The notes under the pieces: model-generated
The model's database searches: none
What the model saw: the letters and a program-made list of their open reading frames with translations, nothing else
What the model was told of the DNA's origin: nothing
Assembly (NCBI RefSeq): GCF_902769175.1
Contig: NZ_CACXNW010000001.1
Location: forward strand, 1 to 64,000
DNA length: 64,000 nucleotides
Origin: an uncultured Methanobrevibacter sp.
GTDB taxonomy: Archaea > Methanobacteriota > Methanobacteria > Methanobacteriales > Methanobacteriaceae
Direction: 5' to 3'
Part shown: piece by piece, positions 1-10,500 of the stretch
Numbering within the stretch: position 1 is the first letter of the stretch
How the letters are laid out: the number at the start of each line of letters is the position of its first letter
Position numbers and translations under genes: made by a program

Positions 1-168
1 CAAATCATAACACACACAAGACTTTAGAAATATGATTAAATTAATTAAACAAATCAAAATTCTCCTTTAAAATTTTATTCTGCCAATCTCAACCATTTAA
101 TTATTTTAATCATATTAACTCCTTTTTTTATGAACATTTTTTAAAACCATCAATCTAATTAAGAAAAC

Positions 169-207
169 TTATATAATATTTTTTTTAATAATCTATAATT
201 AGGTGAT
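169..207 (+). promoter_or_regulatory. TATA box and ribosome binding site of the first secreted-protein gene
   Basis: An archaeal TATA box (TTATATAAT, 169-177) lies about 36 bases before an AGGTGAT ribosome binding site (201-207), followed after 5 bases by the ATG at 213. Transcription would start near 200, giving a leader of only about 12 bases. The paralogue at 969 has the same arrangement (TATA at 923-931, AGGTGAT at 958-964), which supports both assignments. The rest of bases 1-168 is AT-rich with no visible gene. Confidence 0.6.
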
Positions 208-212
208 AAATT

Positions 213-695
213 ATGAGAATTAAATATTTATTTTTAGCTTTTATGCTTTTAGTCTTAGCAGGAAGCATTACAGCTATTGCAGCTAATGAATCTGTTGTAG
301 ATAACTATAAATTTACTGTACCTGACAATTTCACTATAGCAAACAGCACTGAACATGTTGTAACATTACTTAATGGCAAAGATCACAAACTTGTCTTATC
401 TAATTTGGATGATGCAAAAAGCCCAGATCAATTTAAGGCAAATCTTAAATCCAATGGCTATAAGATTTCTGATAATGAAAGCAATTTCACTGCAGGAATC
501 TTCGATGTAAGACAAAACGAAATCAGCAAAGACAAGTTCAAAGGATATGTATATATCTGTGATGACAATACTGATGACGATGGAGACGATGAGCTTTTCA
601 TTACTTTCACTTGCACATCAGATAATGAAGACTTTGCTGCTGATAATACTACCGTTGTTAACTTATTAAAATCCATTAAGGAAGTTGATGATTAA
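213..695 (+). CDS. small secreted protein, Methanobrevibacter-type paralogue family
   Basis: A 160-residue protein with a classical signal peptide: MRIKYLF start, hydrophobic core to about residue 20 and an AIAA cleavage region near residue 23. The mature part is acidic and Asn/Asp-rich and begins with a 'KFTVPDNFTI' motif that recurs in the genes at 969 and 4112. A conserved 'GYVYICDD' stretch near residue 112 also recurs, as GYSYVCDD in the second copy. No enzyme motif is visible and the function is unknown; the location should be outside the membrane or in the cell wall. AGGTGAT precedes the ATG by 5 bases. It sits upstream of two paralogues and a beta-helix protein, so this looks like a locally amplified surface-protein family. 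Confidence 0.85.
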   Translation: MRIKYLFLAFMLLVLAGSITAIAANESVVDNYKFTVPDNFTIANSTEHVVTLLNGKDHKLVLSNLDDAKSPDQFKANLKSNGYKISDNESNFTAGIFDVRQNEISKDKFKGYVYICDDNTDDDGDDELFITFTCTSDNEDFAADNTTVVNLLKSIKEVDD

Positions 696-719
696 ATTCA
701 AGCTTTCAACCCACCAAGC

Positions 720-744
720 TTTTTAAGGCCTTCGGCCTTAAAAA
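720..744. terminator. perfect 11-bp hairpin after the first secreted-protein gene
   Basis: TTTTTAAGGCC and GGCCTTAAAAA form a perfect 11-bp inverted repeat around a TTC loop, 24 bases after the stop codon at 695. It is the most GC-rich point of the intergenic region. It could stabilise the 3' end or act in termination. It could also be an imported repeat, because archaeal terminators are normally plain T tracts and such a tract lies further downstream (858-883). Confidence 0.5.
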
Positions 745-857
745 CCTTGACCAAAAATATTTTCACTGTTTTATAGTTATAATAAACGGTTGAAATCAGG
801 TTTTACGACTTCTAGAACTTTGATTAAAAAAATATTTTAAAATAAGATGGATTAATC

Positions 858-883
858 TTTTTTCTCTTTTTTTCTCTTTTTTT
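858..883 (+). terminator. T-rich tract, probable archaeal terminator
   Basis: A run of T blocks broken only by single TCTC steps lies between the stop of the first secreted-protein gene and the TATA box (923-931) of the next one. T-rich stretches are the known terminators of archaeal RNA polymerase. A similar tract at 1580-1603 follows the second gene. Confidence 0.4.
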
Positions 884-968
884 AGGATTTTATTATCATT
901 AAATTTACTGATTTTTAAGAAATTATATAAACTTAATCAAATAAACAGTATTATTAAAGGTGATGATA

Positions 969-1429
969 ATGAGATTTAAATATTTGTTTTTAGGATTTTT
1001 GCTTTTGATAGTAGCAGGAAGCATTACAGCTATTGCAGCTGATGATAATTACGCTTCCCTTGGAGATTATACATTTGACATCCCAGATGGATATCAGATT
1101 ATAGATGAAAATGACAATTCAGTGACTATGCAACAAGATGATAATCATTCTGTAATTGTTTATTATTTTAATAATGCAATGAACTTGATGAGTTAAATTC
1201 ATTGGTTGAAAAAACAGGATGTAAGTTTGGAGAGGAGCAAACCTTCCAATCAGGAAATTTCAATGTTACTGAAAAGACTTACAGTTTCATGGATATTCAA
1301 GGATATTCCTATGTTTGTGATGATGGAAAAGGAACTCCTATTTTAATTGTAAGTGCAAATCATGGTAGTGAAAACACTACAACTCCAGATCAAGATGTTG
1401 CAAGGAAAGTTGTTGAATCTTTAGAATAG
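969..1429 (+). pseudogene. small secreted protein, second paralogue, one frameshift
   Basis: Starts at ATG 969 behind an AGGTGAT site (958-964); the upstream GTG at 960 is inside that site and is unlikely. The signal peptide (MRFKYLFLGFLLLIVAGS) is nearly the same as in the gene at 213, followed by the family motif 'YTFDIPDGYQI'. The frame closes at 1196, but frame +2 continues without a break as ELDELNSLVEKTGC and carries the family's GYSYVCDD motif to a stop at 1429. The join is at about 1179-1183, where one base is missing (GCA-AT-GAA). The two halves together give about 153 residues, matching the 160-residue paralogue. It is either a recent pseudogene or a one-base sequence error. Confidence 0.75.
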
Positions 1430-1440
1430 GTTTTCGATTA

Positions 1441-1584
1441 CAAGCTTTTAAAAAAGTTTGATTAAAATATTTCCAAACTTTTAGAAAATGTTTGATCAAA
1501 ATATTTTTCACTTTATGTGAGAATCTTTTCCAAACTTTTAGAAAAAGTTTGATCAAAATACTTTTACTTTAGATGAACTCTTTT
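1441..1584. repeat. 57-bp tandem duplication with hairpins
   Basis: Two copies of a 57-bp unit (1471-1527 and 1528-1584) contain CCAAACTTTTAG followed by AAAAGTTTG and GATCAAAATA. A degenerate partial copy precedes them from 1441. Within the second unit CAAACTTTT and AAAAGTTTG (1531-1551) form a hairpin. The block begins 11 bases after the stop codon of the preceding gene, and a T tract (1580-1603) follows. A role in 3'-end formation is possible, but the duplication itself looks like slippage. Confidence 0.6.
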
Positions 1585-1603
1585 TCTCTTTTTTTATTTT
1601 TTT
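1580..1603 (+). terminator. T-rich tract
   Basis: An uninterrupted pyrimidine tract, nearly all T, follows the second secreted-protein gene and its hairpin repeats. It fits the archaeal T-tract terminator model and closely resembles the tract at 858-883. Confidence 0.35.
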
Positions 1604-1781
1604 AACAATCTTTTTATTCAATCATTAATCATTTTTTAATATTTTTTGCAAATTTTAAAAAACATATAAAGAAATAATAAAAATTTATATAAATTATTTA
1701 AAAAAGAATAAAATGTATAAAATGAAATCTAATTCAATTATCAATTTTTAAAATATTTTTTAAGCCTTTAAGGGTGATTAT

Positions 1782-4097
1782 ATGGGTTTGTTCGATAAAA
1801 TCAAAAGTGCAGTATCCTCTCCTAAATCTGAATCAAAGGGAAATAATAAACAAAATGAAACAAGTTCTAAAGGCTCTAAGAACTTTAGTCATTTGGATAA
1901 GTTAATTCACAGTGGAAGCAAGAAGATTATTTTATATTCAGACATTGTATTAGGAAGAAGAGAAGACTCCAAATATTTGGATGGAATCGACTTGGATGTT
2001 GATGGCCTGTTTATTGATGGAAATGGCCATACAATAGATGCAAAAGGAAAAACAAGAATCTTCTATTGTTCTGGAACCAATATTACACTGAAAAACATAA
2101 TATTCAAAGGAGCATTCAATGATGGTGATGGCGGTGCAATAAACAATAGAAGAGGTGAGCTCACTATCGTTGAATCCACTTTCATTGAGAATGGAGCTAA
2201 ATATGGCGGTGGAATATATAATGATGATGGAAAGGTTAAAATCATCAAATCCACATTTAAAGACAATAGGGGAGAAGGAGACTCTAGCGAAGGAGCTGCA
2301 ATTTATAATAGTGCTGAGATGATCATAACAGATTCTACACTAAGCAATAATGTTGCAAGTTCAGCTGGAGCTATTAAGGCTCCTATTGGAACATTGACTA
2401 TTGCCAATTCAAGATTTTTAAACAATAGGGCTGAAGAATATGAAGGCGGTGCAATTGGAACCAGCAACTCCTTTGCATCAAGACCTTGTTATCTAAGCAT
2501 AGAAAAATCCACTTTTGAAGGCAATTCTGCCCAAAGCAATGGCGGTACAATATGTGATAGGGGAGATATTTCAAAAAGCAAATTGGACATATCAGAGTCA
2601 ATATTCTCAAAGAGTGAGGCCAAAAGTTCAGGTGGCGTAATATATGTCCAAGGTGAGCTGAACATATCAGATTCCAAAATAATCGACAATAGGTTTGAAA
2701 ACAGAGAGGAATTGTACAACAACGGCAATGTCAAGATTTCAAATTCTGAATTTTCAAACAACGTAAGTTCAGACAAGCTCATTTACAACAGCGATTCAAT
2801 GAGCATTGAAAACACATCCTTTAAGGATAACCGTTCAAAACGTATTTTAGAAAATTTTGGTCATAGCTTAGGAGTCTTTTACTGTGAATTTTTAGGAAAT
2901 GATGCTGAGGACAGCATAATTCACAATACTAAGGATAATTGCACTATAGATGGTGCATCCTTTGAAAATTCAAATCTTAACATTTACAATACCGGTGAAA
3001 TAAACTTAAACAACCCTAAGGTAATGGATGAAGGCAAAACAATACAGAATTATGGATACATCTATTTAAAATCATCACAGGATTTAAGTGATAAGATAGA
3101 GGGTACAAGTAAGCTTAAAAGTGATTTAAGCCTAATTCCACAAGAGAATAAAATGGATTTCAGTCGTTTGGATGAATTGATCCATAGCGGAGTCAAGGAA
3201 ATTGTTCTCGATGAAGACATCTCTCTTGAAAGCTATGAAAAAACTTACTATGAAGGTGGAATAGAACTGGATGTAGATGATTTGGTCATTGATGGAAATG
3301 GACATAAAATCGATGGATGCGACAAGTCAAGAATCTTCATTGTCACTGGAAGCAAGATAACTCTGAAAAATATAATATTTGAAAACGGACATTCATTCAA
3401 GAATTATGACCACCCATTAAACGACAATGGAGGAGCGATAAAAGTCAATGGAGGAGCTGATTTAACAATTGAAGGCTGCAAATTCATAAGCAACAGTTCA
3501 GAAGGATCTGCCGGTGCAATATACAATAGCGGTAAATTGAAAATATTAAAATCAGATCTATCCAGCAATGATTCAAAGCATTATGGAGGATGCATATACA
3601 ATAGAGGCATATTGAGCATATCCCAATCTAAATTGTTATACAACAAAAGCGCATGGAAAGGTGGAGCAATATATGATTATGGAAAAGAGTTGAACATATC
3701 CGATTCCACATTGTCAACCAATTCTACAGGAGCAAATAAAATGTTTGGACCTTGCGGATTTGGAGGAGCGATATATAGTATCTGCAGTCATTTGAATATA
3801 GATAAGTCAAGCATAGTTAACAATAAGGCACCAAGCAATGGGGCAGCAATAAGCTTGGCATCAGGATCTTTAGAAATGATTGAATCTAACCTTAGCGATA
3901 ATATGGTTACTGATGATGATGAGGGAGGAGTGATTTACTTATCAAACAACTTGCCTCATACCTCTATGAGAGTAGATGAAACTAAAGTATGGGATATTGA
4001 AACAATAGATAAGGATAATGTAAGTTTCAAGGATTGCATTTTTAAGAACAATAGGCCTGGCAATAATATCATTGAGGAAAGCTATTATGTCTTTTAG
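1782..4097 (+). CDS. right-handed beta-helix repeat protein without signal peptide
   Basis: A 771-residue protein starting at ATG 1782 behind GGGTGATT. The N-terminus (MGLFDKIKSAVSS) is a short amphipathic segment, not a signal peptide, followed by a Ser/Lys/Asn-rich linker. Two homologous halves follow, starting near residues 38 and 460: each has 'LD.LIHSG', a strand-rich stretch with 'IDGNGH.ID', 'ITLKNIIF', then beta-helix coils of the form 'GGAIYN...L.I..S.F..N'. This is the pectate-lyase-like fold of adhesin-like proteins, but with no export signal and no membrane anchor. It may be cytoplasmic, exported another way, or held at the membrane by its first helix. No catalytic residues can be assigned. 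It ends 14 bases before the third small secreted-protein gene and probably shares its transcript. Confidence 0.8.
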   Translation: MGLFDKIKSAVSSPKSESKGNNKQNETSSKGSKNFSHLDKLIHSGSKKIILYSDIVLGRREDSKYLDGIDLDVDGLFIDGNGHTIDAKGKTRIFYCSGTNITLKNIIFKGAFNDGDGGAINNRRGELTIVESTFIENGAKYGGGIYNDDGKVKIIKSTFKDNRGEGDSSEGAAIYNSAEMIITDSTLSNNVASSAGAIKAPIGTLTIANSRFLNNRAEEYEGGAIGTSNSFASRPCYLSIEKSTFEGNSAQSNGGTICDRGDISKSKLDISESIFSKSEAKSSGGVIYVQGELNISDSKIIDNRFENREELYNNGNVKISNSEFSNNVSSDKLIYNSDSMSIENTSFKDNRSKRILENFGHSLGVFYCEFLGNDAEDSIIHNTKDNCTIDGASFENSNLNIYNTGEINLNNPKVMDEGKTIQNYGYIYLKSSQDLSDKIEGTSKLKSDLSLIPQENKMDFSRLDELIHSGVKEIVLDEDISLESYEKTYYEGGIELDVDDLVIDGNGHKIDGCDKSRIFIVTGSKITLKNIIFENGHSFKNYDHPLNDNGGAIKVNGGADLTIEGCKFISNSSEGSAGAIYNSGKLKILKSDLSSNDSKHYGGCIYNRGILSISQSKLLYNKSAWKGGAIYDYGKELNISDSTLSTNSTGANKMFGPCGFGGAIYSICSHLNIDKSSIVNNKAPSNGAAISLASGSLEMIESNLSDNMVTDDDEGGVIYLSNNLPHTSMRVDETKVWDIETIDKDNVSFKDCIFKNNRPGNNIIEESYYVF

Positions 4098-4111
4098 GTG
4101 ATTATCATGAA

Positions 4112-4531
4112 ATGTATTTGTTTTTTAGCTTAATGATTTTGGCTTTGGCATGTTCAGCATGTCATGCAGCTATTGGCCATGATTTTAAAGTTCCAGACAA
4201 TTATATTATTCAGAATGAGTCTGATAATTATACTCTACTCCAAAGCGATCCATATCATACCATTTCCATTTCCCGTTTAGACAATGATACAGATGAGGAT
4301 TTAATGAAGTATCTTCTTGAAGAGTCATATTATGATTTTATATATTCTGACAATTACACTAAAGGAAGCTATGAAGTAGAAGAGAATTATTATAATCAGG
4401 AGTATCAAAGGGGAATTATGTATTTCTGTAAAAATGAAAAGGAATTATTGGTTATAGATTATAAGATTCCTATTTCTGAAGATGTTAGGGATAGTCCTGT
4501 TGAGGTTATTTTAGAGAGTTTGGGTAGTTAA
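4112..4531 (+). CDS. small secreted protein, third paralogue, altered start
   Basis: A 139-residue protein with signal peptide MYLFFSLMILALACSACHA, then the family motif 'DFKVPDNYII' and acidic Asn-rich sequence ending in 'VILESLGS'. The best-placed ATG, at 4107 behind AGGTGAT (4096-4102), is out of frame: it reads MKCICFLA then stops. Paralogues begin MRIKYLF and MRFKYLF, so the ancestral start was probably Met-Lys-Tyr-Leu at 4107, with a small indel between 4110 and 4113. The in-frame ATG at 4112 is 9 bases from the ribosome binding site and still gives a working signal peptide, so the gene may be functional. Function is unknown; a surface or secreted role is likely. Confidence 0.7.
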   Translation: MYLFFSLMILALACSACHAAIGHDFKVPDNYIIQNESDNYTLLQSDPYHTISISRLDNDTDEDLMKYLLEESYYDFIYSDNYTKGSYEVEENYYNQEYQRGIMYFCKNEKELLVIDYKIPISEDVRDSPVEVILESLGS

Positions 4532-4605
4532 ATAAATTAAAGATTATAAATAAAAAATATACATACAATAATTCAAATATGGTAAGATTAATCTTGGGTG
4601 GTAGA

Positions 4606-5653
4606 ATGGAAGAGTATAAAGGAATTTATGCATATGTCGACAAAAAAAAAAAAACAGAAGAAATAATTTACATAGGTAAGGATAGTAGTTTATATCGAAA
4701 AATATGTCATAGTCAACATCATCAGCCTTCAAAATATGATGTCCAAAGGATTAATCAAATATTACAGAGCAATCCAGATAGATATGAATACGTTGAATTA
4801 ATTAGATTAGATAAGAATATCACAGATGATGAATTAACTGAATATGAGATAAAATATATTGCTCTATATAATCCAAAATTTAATTTTACAGAAGGAGGGG
4901 ATGGTTTTGGAAGTGGTGAAAACAATCCTTTCTATGGAAAAACTGGAAAAGATAATCTTTTTTATAAAGATTATGCAAGAGTTATAAAAAGTGGTTCCCC
5001 CACTGGAAAGCAAATATATAGTTTAGAGTATGATTCTAAAACTCTTACAACAAGTATTGATAAAGAAAAATTAGAAAAACTAGCTGAAGAGATCAATAAT
5101 GGAGCAGACCCTAATATATTATTAGAAAAACCTCTTGCTGTGATTAATAAAGATGGAACTAGAAGAGGAGAGCAATATTATGCGGTAGTGGTTGATGAAG
5201 AAAGAATCAAAATTAGTAGGGATTTGGAGTTACTTCAAAAAATATGTGATGATATAAATAATGGTGAGGAAGTAGAAATAACATTAAATAAATACAAAGC
5301 ACCTCCTAAAATTGCCAAAGCGGGAAAAACAGCTGATGGAAAACAATATTTTTCATTAATATATGATGGAAAAAGGATTAAAAGAAGTGCAGATAAAGAA
5401 TATCTCCAAAAAGTTATGGATGATATAAATGAGGGGGTTGAAGTAGAAGCCGCTTTAAAAAGGAATATGAAAACCTCTGAAATTAAACCACCTAATAGGT
5501 AAAGATGGAAAAACAACTGAAGGAGAACAGAGATATGTATTAAAGTACAGAAATAAAAAATTAAAAAGAAGTGTAGACAAGGTTCATCTACAAAACCTTA
5601 TTGATACTAAAGAATATCTCCGAATATATGAAGAAAAATTTCTAAAAAAATAA
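4606..5653 (+). pseudogene. GIY-YIG nuclease-domain protein with C-terminal repeats, one frameshift
   Basis: The start is ATG 4606 (MEEYKGIY), preceded by GGTGGTAG; an ATG nine codons upstream has no such site. GIY is at residues 6-8 and YIG at 22-24, with Arg and His residues following and 'ELTEYEIKYIALYNPKFN' supplying the expected acidic helix. A 'GENNPFYGKTG' segment near residue 105 resembles the NUMOD3 DNA-binding motif of homing endonucleases. Then come repeats of about 50 residues ('DGKQYFSLIYDGKRIKRSADKE' type). The frame stops at 5502, but a fourth repeat continues in frame +1 from 5495 to the stop at 5653; an extra base near 5494 explains this. Full length would be about 349 residues. 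A selfish-DNA or defence nuclease is likely. Confidence 0.7.
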
Positions 5654-5792
5654 AATTTGTTACTTAAAAAATAATTTAATTTTACAGCAACAAATTCTAA
5701 TATTGATCTGATTCAAAAATACTCCTACTTACACATGTTTTTCCTATTTTAATGTTCAACAACTTTTTAAAAATTTGCTAGACAAATTCCCA

Positions 5793-6816
5793 CTATTCCT
5801 CATCAAATGCACTAATAGAATTTTCTTCATCTAAATCTACAAGAGTCATATTAAATGGTTCCGTTTCATTGAATATTGTTTGGTTATCCTTAATAATTAC
5901 AATTTGACAACTACCTATATTGACTAAATCTTTACGATTTAAAAGTGCGGATACCACAACTGATTTATCACTATTAATATAATTTCCATTATCAATGGTT
6001 ATGCTTGTTTTATTTGAATAATCAGTACTGTGATAATTGTTCTTAAGAAGGTTTTTGTCTTGATCATAGAAATAAACCACTACTTCGGAACCTATTAATG
6101 ATGATGAAACATCCGACAAATCACAGCCAAAGAAGTAAATATAATGATCCCCCCATGGATTGCTTTTGTCTTCATAAAATGTATCTACATTTATCATTGT
6201 AATATTTTCATAAGGGATATTGTCTGAGATATTAGATGTTATGTTATCTTGTGAATTATCTGTTTTTATATTTCCAATATTTCCGCTAAAAACCATTAAA
6301 AATAGTAATAATGCAACAATACAACACAAACACCATGCAAAATCTAAATTACTCATTTTTTTCTGAATTTTTTTGTTTTTAGGGGTTTGTCCTATTTTTT
6401 CTTCTATTCTTTCTTGATATGTTTGTTTTTTTTTGAACTTTTTTATTTTCAGTTTTTTTAGATGCTTTCATTATATTTTTGTCATAAATTCTGTTAATGT
6501 TAACTTGAGAGTTAGGTTTCTCTTTCGGTAGTTTGCTTCCACATCTTGAACAAAAATTAGTTTTAGCTCTTTTTTCATATCCACAATTTGTGCATTTTAT
6601 TTTCTCTACAACCAACGAATCTGTCAAATATGAACTATATGTTTCTTGATGTAAGAAATTTCCGCATTTACCACAGAATTCAGCATCACTTGGATTTTCA
6701 TGATAACAAATCTCGCATTTTATCTTTTTATCTTTTTCTTGTAATAAGTTTCCACAGTCCATACAATATTGCGCATGGTCAGGATTTTCATATTTACAAA
6801 CAGAACAGATTCTCAT
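5793..6816 (-). pseudogene. zinc-ribbon protein with one membrane segment and outer domain, A9 frameshift
   Basis: The N-terminal 145 codons (6816-6379) hold three zinc ribbons of the CxxC...CxxC kind ('CSVCKYEN..YCMDCGN', 'CEICYHEN..FCGKCGN', 'CTNCGYEK..FCSRCGS') and a Lys/Arg-rich linker. A second open stretch (6356-5793) starts MSNLDFAW with a membrane helix (residues 8-25) and an Asn-rich, probably extracytoplasmic domain. Reading the second frame upstream of its ATG gives YQERIEEKIGQTPKNKK without a stop, so both parts belong to one gene of about 340 residues. The break falls at nine A's in the coding strand (plus-strand T run 6426-6434). Zinc-ribbon/TM proteins of this design are common in Methanobrevibacter; function is unknown. 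Confidence 0.7.
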
Positions 6817-7187
6817 ACATACCCCTTTTCTTTACCAATTAATCTTTAATCTATTTTATATTACCTATAAATTTTATTATAATTTCTTAAAAATTTAGTT
6901 AATTAATTGTTTATTTGTCTATTCATGTATATGCAGAAAAACAAAAAGGAGAACAATATATTAAGTGCCTTTAATTGGATTAAGGCATAATAATAGATTT
7001 GAGTTAGTGAATCGTAAGTTTACTTAAGTATAATTAAATAAATAATGATTCTCATTTAGTAAACTGATCAATAATTTTTACATCATAATTTATTTTTATT
7101 CTAAATTTCATTTTTTTGTTTTTTTAATAAATTTTATATTTAATTAATTTTATAGTATATTTATAATAATGTAATTGAGGTTATTTC
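6817..7187. other. intergenic region, divergent promoters
   Basis: 371 bases of AT-rich DNA between two divergent genes, so it must hold both promoters. A stretch at 7017-7063 has GTTTACT and AGTAAAC in inverted orientation around AATGATTCTCATT; a regulator site is possible but I cannot name one. No open frame with a ribosome binding site is visible. Confidence 0.4.
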
Positions 7188-7577
7188 ATGAAAGAGCTTT
7201 TTGTAGTTGCTGCTATTATAAAAAAAGATAATAAAATTTTAGCTACCCAAAGAGGATATGGTGAATTTGAAGGTCTTTGGGAGTTTCCAGGTGGTAAAAT
7301 AGAAGAGGGGGAAACTAAAGAGGAAGCTTTAGTTCGTGAAATAAAAGAGGAATTAAATGCTGATATTATAGTTGAAAAATTTGCCCTTGATTTAGAGTGG
7401 CAATATCCTAATTTTTACCTTCACATGTCTTGTTTTGAATGTATTTTAAAAAGTGATATAGAGCTATTAGAGCATATGGGAGCTCGATGGCTGTCTTTAG
7501 ATGAGATTGATTCAGTAGAATGGATAGAAGCAGATATTAAGGCTGTAAATTATATTAAAGAATCCTTAACTTTCTAA
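7188..7577 (+). CDS. NUDIX hydrolase, MutT/8-oxo-dGTP diphosphatase type
   Basis: A 129-residue protein of the usual length for small MutT-type enzymes. The Nudix box spans residues 36-58 (GKIEEGETKEEALVREIKEEL), with the metal-binding REIKEEL in place; the closing Gly of the consensus is replaced by Asn-Ala. 'LWEFPGG' before the box is typical of 8-oxo-dGTP diphosphatases. These enzymes cleave nucleoside diphosphates linked to another group. The gene starts behind GAGGT and ends 14 bases before a PLD/helicase/DUF3427 gene on the same strand, so the two are probably co-transcribed. That pairing suggests a job linked to DNA repair or defence rather than general nucleotide sanitation (inference). 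It is the only intact gene of the 4.6-18.3 kb island. Confidence 0.88.
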   Translation: MKELFVVAAIIKKDNKILATQRGYGEFEGLWEFPGGKIEEGETKEEALVREIKEELNADIIVEKFALDLEWQYPNFYLHMSCFECILKSDIELLEHMGARWLSLDEIDSVEWIEADIKAVNYIKESLTF

Positions 7578-7591
7578 TTTTTGGTGTGTAA

Positions 7592-10500
7592 ATGAACAAA
7601 AATATAAAAGATTTAATTAAAGAGGGAGCAGAGACAGCTTTTATTGATGAAAATTTTGAATCCTCTTCAGAGTATAGGCCTAGATTATTAGTTAATAATA
7701 ATGGCCATAAGGTCTTGAATTCAATTAAGGATGAATTAAATGATTGTAAAGAGTTTTATATTAGCGTTGCATTCATTACCATGGGTGGACTAACTCCACT
7801 ATTGCAAGATTTAAAGGATCTTGAGAGGAAAGGTGTAAAAGGAAAGATCCTTACCACTGATTATTTAAATTTTACAGAGCCTGAAGCATTAAAAAAGCTT
7901 AATGCTCTATTAAATATTGAAATTAAAATGTATGAAACTGATGAAACAGACGGTTTTCACACTAAAGGATATATTTTTAAAAACAAAGGCATTTATAATG
8001 CCATTGTTGGAAGTTCAAACCTTACTTTAAATGCTTTAACTGTCAATAAAGAATGGAATATAGGTTTTACTTCTCTCTATGATGGAGAAATTCTAAAAAG
8101 CTTAATCGATGAATTTGATGATTTATGGGAAAAATCCTCAACTGTAGAGGATATCATTGTAGAGTATGAAAATATTTATAATTATAAAAAGAATTTCAGA
8201 GATTTTGATAGAGACATTAAAAAAATTAAGGATGAAACAGAAGAGGAATTAGTGCCTAATTCGATGCAAATAGACTTTTTAGATAATCTTAGAACACTTG
8301 TTTTAAATGGAGAAGATAGGGCACTTCTTGTTTCAGCTACTGGTACTGGAAAAACATATGCAGCTGCTTTTGCAGTTAAGGATTTTGCTCCTAAGAAATT
8401 CTTGTTCATTGTTCACAGGGAACAGATTTTAAAGCAAGCCATAAAGTCATTTAAAAGAATATTTAATGGTGAAGATAATAAATTTGGCCTTCTATCAGGT
8501 AATAAAAAGGAATATGACAAGGATTATTGTTTTCAACCGTGCAAACAATGTCTAAAGAAGATTATTATACAAAATTTGATAGGGAAGAATTTGATTTTAT
8601 TGTTATAGATGAAGTTCATAAAGCAGGAGCTTTTAGTTATAAAAAGCTTTTAAGCTATTTTAAACCTAAATTCTGGCTAGGAATGACTGCTTCACCTGAT
8701 AGAACTGATGGTGAAAATATTTATGAAATCTTTGATTATAATGTGCCCCTTGACATCAGACTTCAGGATGCATTGGAAGAGGATTTGTTGTGTCCTTTCC
8801 ATTACTTTGGAATAAGTGATTTAACAGTTGATGGCGAAGTCTTGGATGATGAAAGTGATTTTAGATTTTTGGTATCAGATGACCGTGTAAAGTATTTGCT
8901 TGAAAAATCTGAATATTATGGCCATAGTGGGAATAGATGCAAGGGTCTTGTATTTTGCAGTACAAAAAGAGAAGCAAGGGAATTAGCTGACGCATTTACA
9001 CAAAAAGGCCATCCTTCACAGTTTTTAAGTGGAGATGATTCCCAAGAAAAACGTGAGGAAGCTATTTATAGGCTAACAAGTGATCATGTTACTGATTTTT
9101 TAGAATATATTTTCACTGTGGATATTTTTAATGAAGGAGTAGATATTCCAGAAGTCAATCAAGTACTTTTGGTCAGGCCAACTCAATCTTCTATTATCTT
9201 TATTCAACAATTGGGAAGGGGTTTACGTAAATTTAAAAATAAGGAATATGTTGTTATCATTGATTTTATTGGAAATTATAAGAATAATTTCTTGATTCCT
9301 ATTGCTTTATCTGGAGATAGAACTTTTGAAAAAGATAATATCCGCAGATATTTAATGGAAGGATCAAAGGTAATTCCAGGTCAATCTTCAATCAGCTTTG
9401 ATGAAATATCTAAAAAGAGAATCTATAAAGCTATTGATAATACAAGCTTTTCAAAAATTCCGTTATTTAAGGAAAAATATCAAAATCTTAAATTTAGGCT
9501 TGGTAGAATACCATATCTTTGTGACTTTTACATAAATGGTGAATTTAATCCAGAATTAATTTTAAGCCATAATAAATTTGATTCATATTATAACTTCCTA
9601 AAGAAAATAGATGACAGCTATGATGAGAATATTGAGGAATTGGATAATCTTTCCTTAAAGTTCATTTCATCTAAAATCATTAAAGGAATAAGACCACATG
9701 AAGCTGTTATTTTAAGATATTTAAGATATAATAAATACTTCACTATTCAAGCTATTGAAAACATTTTAGAAGAGGAATACGGTCTAAAAGATCAATTTGA
9801 ATCTATTAAGGGTGCTATAAACCTCTTAAGTTTGAATTTCTATAAAAAGGAAAGTGCCATCTCTAATCAGACAACACTTTTTGATAATGATAAAGTCAGT
9901 TATGATGATTATCAGGCCAATACAGTTACAAGTGCAATTGGCAAGATCGATGATTTCGATTATGAAAATATCTTCTTCAATATGGATGTTGATTTAGATA
10001 GCTTAGAAAATCATAAGGAACATAAATTTACTATTTCTGATTACTTTAGAAAGGCCTTAAACAATAATGCTTATTTAAAACACTTTGAAGATGCAATTGA
10101 ATACACTTTACTCAAAAATATGGTTCTGCATATAAGGTTGAAGATGATGTATTTAAACAATACGCTAAATATTCAAGAGAGGATGTTTTAAGACTCTTGA
10201 ATTGGAGGTTCTTCATGAACGGCCAGAATATTGGAGGATATAAGATAAAGTATAACACTTGCCCTATCTTTGTAACCTATGATAAAAAAGAGGATATTTC
10301 TGAAACCATTAACTATGAAGATGAATTTGATTCAAGAGATGTATTCAGTTGGATGAGCAGAAACAATAGAAGAGTGGAAAGCAATGAGCTTAAGCCTCTT
10401 GTCAATTATACAGATTTGGATGTTCGTTTATTTATCAAAAAGAGTGATGATGAAGGAATTGACTTTTATTACATTGGTAAATTAAGTCCTTTATCTTATA

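Noticed and set aside
5235-5516. A 93-codon minus-strand frame opposite the GIY-YIG repeats
   Set aside because: Opposite a repeat-bearing coding frame; hydrophobic string without ribosome binding site.
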